From Rubrivivax sp. (lineage in GTDB: Bacteria; Pseudomonadota; Gammaproteobacteria; Burkholderiales; Burkholderiaceae_C): a stretch of DNA of 38,879 bases. The position numbers and the translations under genes were made by a program. A model generated the notes under the pieces. It saw only the letters and a list, made by a program, of their open reading frames with translations, made no database searches and was not told the DNA's origin. The stretch covers positions 1 to 38,879 of the forward strand of contig JAURZM010000006.1 of assembly GCA_030653385.1 (NCBI GenBank), given 5' to 3'. Below are positions 27,874 to 36,500 of this stretch, one piece after another (within the stretch, counting starts at the first letter, position 1; every line of letters starts with the position of its first letter).

Positions 27874-28076
27874 ACTGCTTTTGTCAGCTAAACCGACGGA
27901 TTCCAACGTGAGGGGATTTGGCCGCTTCGGCCGAATAACAGCCATCGAGCCAAAGGTGCCGGAGTGGAAATGCTTGTAATGACTCTGGGCAGAAATCATC
28001 TCCGGTACCAAAGTCGCCATTCTGTGAGCGCGCAGAACTAGCGTAACATGGCGGCCTTTGGAAACACTTGATCAGC
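27874..28076. other. Non-coding junction between cassette region and the block-3 genes
   Basis: No gene is visible. A GGCCG-CTT-CGGCC hairpin lies near 27921-27933. Composition changes here from the cassette region to the intermediate-GC block that starts with the radical SAM gene. No third attC, transposon end, or target-site duplication was recognised. A true recombination boundary or an assembly join would lie in or near this interval. Confidence 0.5.
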
Positions 28077-29588
28077 ATGTCCGCCATCGTCCTCACCACC
28101 CTCAACGCGCGCTACATCCATGCCTCGCTGGGCTTGCGCTATCTCGCCGCCAACATGGGCGAGCTGGAAAAAGACACCGAGATCATGGAGTTCATCCTTC
28201 AGAACCGGCCTGAGGAGATCGTCGAGGCTTTGCTTGCGGCGCAGCCGCGCATCATCGGTTTCGGCGTTTATATATGGAACGTGACCGAGATCACCCGCGT
28301 GGTCGCTTTGCTCAAGTGCGTCGCTCCGCAGATCACCGTGGTGCTGGGCGGGCCGGAAGTGAGTTACGAATGCGATGAGCAGGAGGTCGTGCGTCTGGCC
28401 GATCATGTGATCACCGGCTGGGGTGACGTCAGCTTTGCCCAACTTTGCCGCGAACTTTTGCAACAGCGCCCGCAGGCGCAGAAGATCATTGCCGGCATCC
28501 AGCCGAAGCTGGACGAGATTAAGCTGCCCTATGCGCTTTACTCGGACCACGACATCGCACAACGCACGCTGTATGTGGAAGCTTCGCGCGGCTGCCCGTT
28601 CAAATGCGAATTCTGCATTTCGTCATTGGACAAGACGGCCTTGGCCTTCGATCTCGACCGTATCCTCGATGAGATGGACAAGCTCTATCAGCGCGGCGCC
28701 CGCCAGTTCAAATTCGTCGACCGCACTTTTAACCTCAACATCAAGACCGGTGTTCGCATTCTGGAATTTTTCCTTGAACGTCTGGATGACAAACTGTTCG
28801 TGCACTTCGAGGTCATCCCCGATCATCTGCCGGAGCAACTGAAAGCGCTGATCGTTAAATTCCCTCCCGGTTCGCTGCAATTCGAGGTGGGCATTCAGAC
28901 CTTGAATCCCGAAGTGCAGGCACTGATCTCGCGCAAACAGGACACGGCCAAAACAGAAGAAAACCTGCGCTGGCTGAATCAGGAAAGCCAGGCGCATGTC
29001 CACGTCGATCTCATCATCGGCCTGCCCGGTGAAGATGTGGCGAGCATCGCTTATGGTTTCGACCGCATGGTTGCGCTGAAGCAGCAGGAGATCCAGGTCG
29101 GCGTGCTCAAGCGCCTGCGCGGCACGCCCATCATCCGCCATACCGAGGCGTACGCCATGCGCTACACCCCTTACCCTCCCTACACCATCCTCGCCACCGA
29201 CCGCATCGACTTTGCCACCATGCAAAGACTGGTGCGTTTTGCCCGCTACTGGGATCTGGTGGGTAACTCGGGGCGTTTTCAGAAGGCGCTGGAACACTTG
29301 TTGGGAGAAAGTCCGTTTGCACGCTTCCTGACTTTCTCCGACTGGCTCTATTCCACCACGCGCCAGACGCATCAGATTCCGCTGCACCGCTTGTTCGATC
29401 TGGTTTTCACCGGGCTGACGACAGCACTTGCAGTACCGGCGGAATCGGCCCGCGCAGCGCTGGAGCAGGATTTTGTTCAGTCAGGCTGCAAGGAGTTGCC
29501 GCCGTTCATGAAGACGGAGAAGGAAGTGCCGCGCAAGCACAAGGTGGGAAATCTGGCGAAACGGCAGGCGCGGCTGCTTGAGGAATGA
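28077..29588 (+). CDS. B12-binding-domain radical SAM protein (DUF4080-type)
   Basis: The 503-residue product has an N-terminal cobalamin-binding-like Rossmann domain (starting SAIVLTTLNARYIHASLGLRYLAAN; IIGFGVYIWNVTE; VVLGGPEVSYE). The radical SAM cluster motif is CPFKCEFC (Cys173, Cys177, Cys180), followed by the SAM-binding barrel. The C-terminal section has RFARYWDLVGNSGRF, typical of DUF4080 members. The start ATG at 28077 lacks a strong ribosome binding site; a TTG three codons earlier is possible. Substrate unknown. It is convergent with the Smr gene. Confidence 0.9.
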   Translation: MSAIVLTTLNARYIHASLGLRYLAANMGELEKDTEIMEFILQNRPEEIVEALLAAQPRIIGFGVYIWNVTEITRVVALLKCVAPQITVVLGGPEVSYECDEQEVVRLADHVITGWGDVSFAQLCRELLQQRPQAQKIIAGIQPKLDEIKLPYALYSDHDIAQRTLYVEASRGCPFKCEFCISSLDKTALAFDLDRILDEMDKLYQRGARQFKFVDRTFNLNIKTGVRILEFFLERLDDKLFVHFEVIPDHLPEQLKALIVKFPPGSLQFEVGIQTLNPEVQALISRKQDTAKTEENLRWLNQESQAHVHVDLIIGLPGEDVASIAYGFDRMVALKQQEIQVGVLKRLRGTPIIRHTEAYAMRYTPYPPYTILATDRIDFATMQRLVRFARYWDLVGNSGRFQKALEHLLGESPFARFLTFSDWLYSTTRQTHQIPLHRLFDLVFTGLTTALAVPAESARAALEQDFVQSGCKELPPFMKTEKEVPRKHKVGNLAKRQARLLEE

Positions 29589-29629
29589 CGGTTTGATTAT
29601 TTAGCTTCGCGGGGCGGCAACGGTCGGGT

Positions 29630-30190
29630 TCAATCTCGTTGCGATGGAGTGGAATTCGATTGAACTGTTTCCTGATTCATCGCCTTCAACAACACCCGCA
29701 CCGCACCGCCTCCGCCGGCATTCGGCGGCGCTTCGCAGAACGCCAGCACCTGCGCATGTTGTGTCAGCCAGTGGCGTGTGTTCACTTTCAATATCCCGTC
29801 GCGGCCCTCGCTGCGCCAGCCTTTGCCGTGGATGACGTTGACGCAGCGCAAGCCGCGCTGCGCGGCCTGTTGCAGAAATCCCGCTAACAATCTTCTGGCT
29901 TGGTCATTGGTGAGGCCGTGCAGGTCGAGCTCGTCCTCTATCGGCCATCTACCGCGGCGCAGGTCGCGCAGGGTCATGCGGCTGATGCCGTTGCGCAGGA
30001 ATTCGGTGATGGCAGTGTCGCCCGCGCCGTAGTCGGAGAGGGTGTCGGGGATATCGGGGGAGGGCGCTGCGGAGGCGGCGAACTTGCGCGGTTTCGGTTT
30101 GGGGGTGATGCGGTCTGGGGGCGGGAGCGGGGTGACGCCTTCCAACGCTTGCCGGAAGAGGTCTGCGTCCTGCTTCGATTTTTCCTTCAC
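29630..30190 (-). CDS. Smr-domain protein (Smr/MutS2 family)
   Basis: The 186-residue product has a charged, Pro-rich N-terminus and a C-terminal Smr domain. The domain shows ELDLHGLTNDQARRLL (LDLHGL at 88-93), VNVIHGKG (HGKG at 121-124) and LKVNTRHWLTQHAQVLAFCEAPPNAGGGGAVRVLL. Smr domains are nucleic-acid endonucleases, more recently linked to mRNA cleavage at collided ribosomes; which applies to this stand-alone type is unknown. It lies downstream of trxB on the same strand with a repeat in between. Confidence 0.92.
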   Translation of the reverse strand: MKEKSKQDADLFRQALEGVTPLPPPDRITPKPKPRKFAASAAPSPDIPDTLSDYGAGDTAITEFLRNGISRMTLRDLRRGRWPIEDELDLHGLTNDQARRLLAGFLQQAAQRGLRCVNVIHGKGWRSEGRDGILKVNTRHWLTQHAQVLAFCEAPPNAGGGGAVRVLLKAMNQETVQSNSTPSQRD

Positions 30191-30243
30191 GTCAGACCTT
30201 CACTACAGAGACGCAAAAACAACGGAGCATCAATGTAACTGGG

Positions 30244-30302
30244 CCGTTCGTGGTGAGCTTGTCGAACCATGAATGGCCCTTCGACAAGCTCAGGGCGAAC
30301 GG
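30244..30302. repeat. Intergenic inverted repeat (GAGCTTGTCGAA type)
   Basis: Arms at 30244-30266 and 30280-30302 are 23 nt each and pair at 20 positions around a 13-nt loop. The core GAGCTTGTCGAA/TTCGACAAGCTC matches, from memory, a palindromic repeat scattered through many beta- and gammaproteobacterial genomes. It sits between the Smr gene and the end of trxB and could end transcripts or be a REP-type element. Confidence 0.75.
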
Positions 30303-30320
30303 CATCTGCTTCAAGGACTT

Positions 30321-32322
<2,002 letters not shown>

Positions 32323-32387
32323 TCCCGGATGATCCTTGGCGTTTTGCAGCAACCGGAGTGAAAACATCAGGTGAGATTCGGGCTGCT

Positions 32388-32490
32388 CCCTTCCCCCGCA
32401 GGCGGGGGAAGGGTCGGGGATGAGGGGCGGGGATGTTCCGCCAGCCGAACACCCCTCACCCCAACCCCTCTCCCGCCTGCGGGAGAGGGG
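32388..32490. repeat. Inverted pair of REP-like palindromes between mltB and the NlpC/P60 gene
   Basis: Two palindromes, CCCTTCCCCCGC/GCGGGGGAAGGG (32388-32413) and CCCCTCTCCCGC/GCGGGAGAGGGG (32465-32490), are followed or preceded by related GGGGATGAGGGG and CACCCCTCACCCC text. The right unit is an inverted version of the left, a BIME-like layout. They lie between convergent genes and may work as a bidirectional transcript end. Confidence 0.8.
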
Positions 32491-32507
32491 CTTGTAGCAT
32501 AGTAAGA

Positions 32508-32969
32508 CTAGCGCCTTAACCGGCGCGCGCCGTCGAAGCGCGCCACCCAATATCTCATCTGCATATCTTCCGTGCGCACGCTCTGGCCCGTCCTTGGCGA
32601 ATGCACGAACTTTCCTTCGCCGATATAGATCCCGACATGCGAGAACGAGGCGCGCTGCGTGTTGAAGAACACCAGGTCGCCGGGTTGCAGCTCGTGCTTG
32701 CCGATTGGTTTGCCGACACGGCTGATGTCGCGGCTGGTGCGCGGCAGGTTGACGCCGAGGCTGTGGCGGTAGACATGGCCAACGAAGCCGCTGCAATCGA
32801 AACCGCTGTTGGACGAGTTGCCGCCGTAACGGTAGGGCGTGTCCGCTAGACCGACGGCATACATCACCAGATCGTTCATCTGGTCTTCGCTGGCATCATA
32901 TTGCCGCACCGGTGATGAGGCGCAGGCGGAGAGCAGCAACAGCAGAAGCCAGAGGGAGAGTCTTTTCAT
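32508..32969 (-). CDS. NlpC/P60 family lipoprotein endopeptidase (Spr-like)
   Basis: This is a predicted D,L-endopeptidase of peptidoglycan. The 153-residue product has a signal sequence with lipobox LSAC (Cys16). The NlpC/P60 domain carries the catalytic Cys59 (GFDCSGFVGHVYR), His111 (SHVGIYIGEGKF) and a third polar residue, His123. The ATG at 32969 is chosen over a much longer open frame because it starts the lipoprotein signal. It is 44 bp downstream of the TauD-type gene on the same strand and may be independently expressed. Confidence 0.93.
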   Translation of the reverse strand: MKRLSLWLLLLLLSACASSPVRQYDASEDQMNDLVMYAVGLADTPYRYGGNSSNSGFDCSGFVGHVYRHSLGVNLPRTSRDISRVGKPIGKHELQPGDLVFFNTQRASFSHVGIYIGEGKFVHSPRTGQSVRTEDMQMRYWVARFDGARRLRR

Positions 32970-33013
32970 GGGGCGCAATGTAAGGTAACGCGCCGCCGGC
33001 TGTAAAGCGGCGG

Positions 33014-33883
33014 TCAGGGGTTGATGCGGTCGAGATAGCGCGCGCGGTAGAGCAGGCGCGGATGGGCGGGGTCGTCGGTGAAGGCGCCGCGGTCGTGCAG
33101 CACGTTGTTGCACAGCAGGCCCATGCCGGGTTCGAGGCGCGCGTGGAAGACCAGCGGCGATTCGGATGCCAGCAGTTTCTCCAGCGCGGCCACGGCCGCC
33201 GCAGTCCCCGCATCTTTCTTCCATTCGATGCTGCGCGTGCGCGCGGTGTAGCGCATGTGCAGCTTGCCCTGCGCGTCCAGCGAGAACACCGGGCCGCTCT
33301 GCGCGTCGCGCACGCCGTCGGCCTCGTCCACCCGTTCCGGGATGGTCATCGCGTCGGGCTGCATGAGCGCGCGGATGTGCTGCGGGTCGAGGTCGCGCAG
33401 TTGCAGGTAGGCCATCTCGTGGTCCATCAGGCGGTTGTCGCCGCCGCTGGCCGCAGAGCGCACGCAATGCAGCACCATGGCGCGTATCTGCCGTTGCGGC
33501 GTGTTGTAGTAGCCGTCGGTATGCCACTTGATCGGTTTGTCGGTGTAGGGGATGTAGTGTTTGCGCGTGCCGTCGTCGAACACCCGGATCGATGAGATGC
33601 CGTCCTCGCCCGCCAGCCAGTTGGCGTCGAGCTGGTTCAGCCCGAACTGTGTGCCCAGCTTGCGCAGGATGTCGGTGTCTTCCTCGTGCATGGGGCTGGC
33701 GTAGATCGCCATGTTGCAGCGGCGCACCACGTCGGCCAATGCCGCACGTTCGGCGGCGGTCAGCGCGCGCGGATCGCCCACTTCGACGATCAGGTCGTTC
33801 ACCGATGCCGGGGCTTCCGCGAGCTTCTGCTCGCGCCAGCGCCGGTAGCCGGCGTCGTCGTCAAGATCGAACGGGCTGCCCAT
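33014..33883 (-). CDS. TauD/TfdA-family Fe(II)/2-oxoglutarate dioxygenase
   Basis: The 289-residue product carries the facial triad: His121 and Asp123 in KWHTDGYY and His263 in NNVLHDRGAFTD. Arg276 or Arg280 (HPRLLYRARYL) is placed to bind 2-oxoglutarate. Family members oxidise substrates such as taurine, sulfonates, 2,4-D, carnitine precursors or methyl groups; the substrate here is not deducible. Its ATG touches the stop of the upstream gene (TGAATG), so it is coupled to the sulfur-linked operon. One option is releasing sulfite from an organosulfonate near dsrAB, which is inference. Confidence 0.88.
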   Translation of the reverse strand: MGSPFDLDDDAGYRRWREQKLAEAPASVNDLIVEVGDPRALTAAERAALADVVRRCNMAIYASPMHEEDTDILRKLGTQFGLNQLDANWLAGEDGISSIRVFDDGTRKHYIPYTDKPIKWHTDGYYNTPQRQIRAMVLHCVRSAASGGDNRLMDHEMAYLQLRDLDPQHIRALMQPDAMTIPERVDEADGVRDAQSGPVFSLDAQGKLHMRYTARTRSIEWKKDAGTAAAVAALEKLLASESPLVFHARLEPGMGLLCNNVLHDRGAFTDDPAHPRLLYRARYLDRINP

Positions 33884-34480
33884 TCAGTCGCCGCCTGCCG
33901 CCGCACGGCGGCGCGGTTTCTTCGGCTCGGCCTCGTACAGGCCGCGCAGGGTCTTCTCGACCATCTGCACCGCTTCCGGCGCTTCGAAGCTGATCATCTG
34001 GTCGATGACCCAGCCGCTGTCGGCATCGGTCATGACCTCGCCGATGCAGAAAGCGAGATAACGATAGAAGCCGTATTCCGGGCCTTTTTCGTCAAAGTGG
34101 AAATCGGCGTATTCGCCGGCGCGCTGGTTGAGCAGGTCGATGAAGCGCTGTTTGCATTCCTTGTAATCTTCAACGAGCAGGCGGCTACGGTTCTCGGCGA
34201 AGGTCTCGCCGACGCGGTTGGCCAGGTTTGCGGTGAAGATAGCCCTGTCCTCGGCCGACAGTTCGCGATAGGCGATGCGGTCGGCGACGAGGATGAGGAA
34301 CACCAGGAACTCGGCCAGAAACTCGAAATACTGCGGGCCGACCTCGATCTCGAATTTCGCCTTGCGCGTGTTCTTCAGTGCGTTGTCGGCGATGCGCGAT
34401 ATGACGAACGACAACGCATCCGAGATCTCCTGCGGGGTGTGTACGCGGCCTTCCTTGAACCAGCTGCTCTTGATGCGCAT
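33884..34480 (-). CDS. Helical protein of unknown function in the dsr-linked operon
   Basis: I do not recognise this 198-residue protein. It appears largely alpha-helical, with a short hydrophobic patch FLAEFLVFLILVADRIAY (about residues 53-70) that may be a buried helix or weak membrane segment. The C-terminal end is basic (KKPRRRAAAGGD). No Cys-based redox motif or known catalytic signature was seen. The ATG at 34480 is 11 bp after the stop of the tandem TusA gene and its stop abuts the dioxygenase start, so it belongs to the operon. Confidence 0.75.
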   Translation of the reverse strand: MRIKSSWFKEGRVHTPQEISDALSFVISRIADNALKNTRKAKFEIEVGPQYFEFLAEFLVFLILVADRIAYRELSAEDRAIFTANLANRVGETFAENRSRLLVEDYKECKQRFIDLLNQRAGEYADFHFDEKGPEYGFYRYLAFCIGEVMTDADSGWVIDQMISFEAPEAVQMVEKTLRGLYEAEPKKPRRRAAAGGD

Positions 34481-34491
34481 CAGAGACCGCT

Positions 34492-34965
34492 CTAACCCTT
34501 GCGGATGTAGAACTCGTGCACGCCGGCGCCAGCCTCGATGGTCTCGACCAAAGTCATGCCGGTGGCGGAAGCCCAGCCGCCGATGTCGGATTGCACGCCG
34601 GGGCAGTCGCTGACCAGGCGCAGTACTTCGCCGGTCTGCATGCCGTTGAGCAGTTTCTTGGCTTCGACGATGGGGCCGGGGCAGACGGCGCCGCGGATGT
34701 CCAGTGTGACGTTGGCCTTGAGCGATGTGCCCTGGCCTTTCTGGATGTGATAGCCGGTGCCGCCGTCGGGCATCTTCTCGGTCTTCAGGATCTGGTTGCC
34801 GGTCTGTTTCACCCATGCGAACAGGTCGTCGGGGGTGCCGGGGCAATCGGATACCAGCAACAATACTTGTCCGGCGGCGAGTTCGTCCATCATGCGCTTG
34901 GCGCCGATGAGCGGTCTGGGGCAGGAAAGCCCCTTCATATCGAGTACTACGTTGACCATATCCAT
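34492..34965 (-). CDS. Tandem TusA-domain sulfur-carrier protein
   Basis: The 157-residue product consists of two TusA-like domains. Domain 1 (about 3-77) has the sulfur-carrier motif LSCPRPL with Cys15; domain 2 (about 84-157) has AVCPGPI with Cys95. Each also has a second Cys in the matching motif VSDCPG (Cys41 and Cys121). Single TusA proteins pass persulfide sulfur to tRNA thiolation or to DsrE-DsrC in sulfur oxidation. A fused pair could hold two persulfides or scaffold an exchange. AAGGAG precedes the ATG. It follows a DsrC-family gene by 51 bp. Confidence 0.9.
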   Translation of the reverse strand: MDMVNVVLDMKGLSCPRPLIGAKRMMDELAAGQVLLLVSDCPGTPDDLFAWVKQTGNQILKTEKMPDGGTGYHIQKGQGTSLKANVTLDIRGAVCPGPIVEAKKLLNGMQTGEVLRLVSDCPGVQSDIGGWASATGMTLVETIEAGAGVHEFYIRKG

Positions 34966-35016
34966 ATCCTTTATCTCCTTGTGACCAGCCCGGTCGCCGG
35001 GCTGTCTGCTTGAAAC

Positions 35017-35346
35017 TTAGTAGCCGCCTTTGCCCAGCGGTTGCGGCAGGCCGGCGATCTTGGCGGCCTGTTTCGCGGGGCCGATCGGGAACAGATCGTA
35101 CAACGCTTTGCTGTCGGCTTCCGGCCAGAATTCGTTGACGCCCTTCAGCATGTTGCGGAAGTTGGGGGTGTGGCCGTTCTCTTTGTACTCCTCGCGCATG
35201 TAATTGATGACTTCCCAGTGTTTCGGGGTCAATTCGATACCCTCGGCTGCCGCGATCACATTGACGATCTCTTCGCTGAAATCCGCTTCCAGCAGATAGC
35301 CTTCGTCATTGGTTTCCAGTTCGTTTCCAGCAACTACGTATCCCAT
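35017..35346 (-). CDS. DsrC/TusE/RspA-family protein lacking both redox cysteines
   Basis: The 109-residue product matches the DsrC fold: LTPKHWEVINYMREEYKENGHTPNFRNMLK and the C-terminal arm LFPIGPAKQAAKIAGLPQP. Functional DsrC has one Cys in that arm and another as the penultimate residue; here they correspond to Ala95 and Lys106, and the protein has no Cys at all. It therefore cannot carry a trisulfide or accept sulfur in the known way. Cysteine-free members of this family have been called RspA and proposed as regulatory. It lies between the Cas6-like gene and the tandem TusA gene. Confidence 0.88.
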   Translation of the reverse strand: MGYVVAGNELETNDEGYLLEADFSEEIVNVIAAAEGIELTPKHWEVINYMREEYKENGHTPNFRNMLKGVNEFWPEADSKALYDLFPIGPAKQAAKIAGLPQPLGKGGY

Positions 35347-35387
35347 GGTTGATTCTCCCTTCTGATTAAAAGTTTAATAAAAACAGA

Positions 35388-35990
35388 TCACTCCAGATCG
35401 GAGATGACCTTGTAAGGCATGAAGATGCCGCAACCGAACTGCCTTCCTTCTCCCATCCCTGCGCATTGCAGGAGGACGGAAGCCTCCGGCTTCAGGTCGT
35501 GCACCACCAGGCTGTAACCGTTGATCGACTGCCTTCCATCGCTCAACGTGCGGCGTATGCCGCAAATCGTGTTCGCGCTGATCCCCAGCGCGGAGAAGCG
35601 GGTGTTCACCGCTTCCATGAATTCCATCTCGTCGTCCGCCCCTGCGGCCAACTGTGCGTGCAGCGTGGGGTGGGCCTGTATCTCCCGTGTCTTCATCTCG
35701 CCCAGAGTCAGTACGCCGGGCGGGATGTCCAGTTGCACGCCGGACAGGGCGGCCGCTTCCTGCAGCATGCCCTGCGGCAGGCGCAGTACCAGTTTGGTGC
35801 GCTTCGGCAGCAGGACGACATCCTTGTTGGTTGCCACTTTCAAAGGCAATACGGCGACCGTCTCGTCTTCTGCCAGACGCGGCACCCGTTTCACCAGTTC
35901 CGCCCACAGGGCGAAAGGGTAGGTGTGCGGCAGCGTCTCGCCGCGCAGGTCGAACACCAGATCGATCATTTCCGTTGTGGCTGTGTTCAC
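35388..35990 (-). CDS. Orphan Cas6/Cmx6-like RAMP protein
   Basis: The 200-residue product resembles type I-MYXAN Cas6 (Cmx6): an N-terminal strand MIDLVFDLRGETLP, a central KLVLRLPQGMLQEAAALSG strand-helix, HPTLHAQL, and a C-terminal strand pair ending in a Gly-rich loop. That loop, GMGEGRQFGCG (178-188), fits the Cas6/RAMP signature GxGxxxxxGxG with an Arg inside, followed by IFMPYK. The family's Asp-His near residue 23-24 reads Thr-Tyr here, so RNA cleavage may be lost. The GTG at 35990 overlaps the upstream stop (GTGA); an upstream GTG at 36014 is possible. No CRISPR array or other cas gene is near. RNA binding is inferred. Confidence 0.75.
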   Translation of the reverse strand: MNTATTEMIDLVFDLRGETLPHTYPFALWAELVKRVPRLAEDETVAVLPLKVATNKDVVLLPKRTKLVLRLPQGMLQEAAALSGVQLDIPPGVLTLGEMKTREIQAHPTLHAQLAAGADDEMEFMEAVNTRFSALGISANTICGIRRTLSDGRQSINGYSLVVHDLKPEASVLLQCAGMGEGRQFGCGIFMPYKVISDLE

Positions 35991-36202
35991 GCTTGCCCCT
36001 GTGTCTTTGCCCACTGTTGTATGGCGTTCCCCAGTTCGGCGGCAGTGACGGCATCGATGTCGAAGATAGTGAAACGTTTGCCTTCGCGAATCCGAACGCG
36101 CATCATGCTCATCCCGTCCTCGGCGTGATCTATTTGTTGCAGCTCGATCTGCTGTCCGCCCAGGGGTACCTGTATTTTGCTAAGTTCGGTGATTTGTGCC
36201 AT
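35987..36202 (-). CDS. Small conserved-looking protein heading the dsr-linked operon
   Basis: A 71-residue protein starting at an ATG with a good GGAAGG ribosome binding site. It shows a beta-rich first part (ITELSKIQVPLGGQQIELQQI, MSMMRVRIREGKRFTIFDID) and a C-terminal helix (VTAAELGNAIQQWAKTQ). I cannot place it with confidence; it may belong to a small DUF seen in sulfur oxidisers. Its stop overlaps the start of the Cas6-like gene, so the two are translationally coupled and probably work together. Confidence 0.75.
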   Translation of the reverse strand: MAQITELSKIQVPLGGQQIELQQIDHAEDGMSMMRVRIREGKRFTIFDIDAVTAAELGNAIQQWAKTQGQA

Positions 36203-36500
36203 GTTTACCTTCCCATTCGTCAGACCGGGGCGGGACGATAACGGGCAATGTACAGAGGGCGCAAGTCTATCGCCAATGTGGCGCTGTTTGAAATACTACC
36301 GGGGAAGGGAAAAACACCCCCCTTTAGGGTTACTTTGGATAGTCGCTACGGGTGATGGTTAGCCTTGTTGCAGCACCGTAACATGCGGGACCATTAAGAA
36401 ACCGGGTCGGCTGCTGTTGCCAGAACCCGTACGAGAAAAAAGACCGGAATTCCAGCCCCCGCCGGGCAACCTAGCGCAACGCGACTGAAAGGAAGACATT
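36203..36500. other. Divergent promoter region between the sulfur-linked operon and dsrA
   Basis: This 298-bp gap separates two divergent transcripts and should hold both promoters. The inverted repeat CCCCCCT-TT-AGGGTTA (36317-36332) resembles a NarL/FixJ-type 7-2-7 site (consensus TACYYMT-N2-AKRRGTA), with 5 of 7 and 6 of 7 matches. No coding region was seen. The ribosome binding site for dsrA is GGAAG near 36490. Confidence 0.55.
36317..36332. promoter_or_regulatory. NarL-like 7-2-7 inverted repeat upstream of dsrA
   Basis: Left heptamer CCCCCCT and right heptamer AGGGTTA are separated by TT. They fit the NarL/NarP layout imperfectly and lie about 170 bp before dsrA and 115 bp before the start of the divergent operon. 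The regulator is unknown; the match is suggestive only. Confidence 0.4.

Noticed and set aside
27811..28020. 69-residue minus-strand frame through attC-like site 2
   Set aside because: It is made largely of the palindrome and junction sequence; no start signal and no domain.
35388..36202. CRISPR array expected beside the Cas6-like gene
   Set aside because: I looked for regularly spaced repeats in and around the operon and elsewhere in block 3 and saw none.
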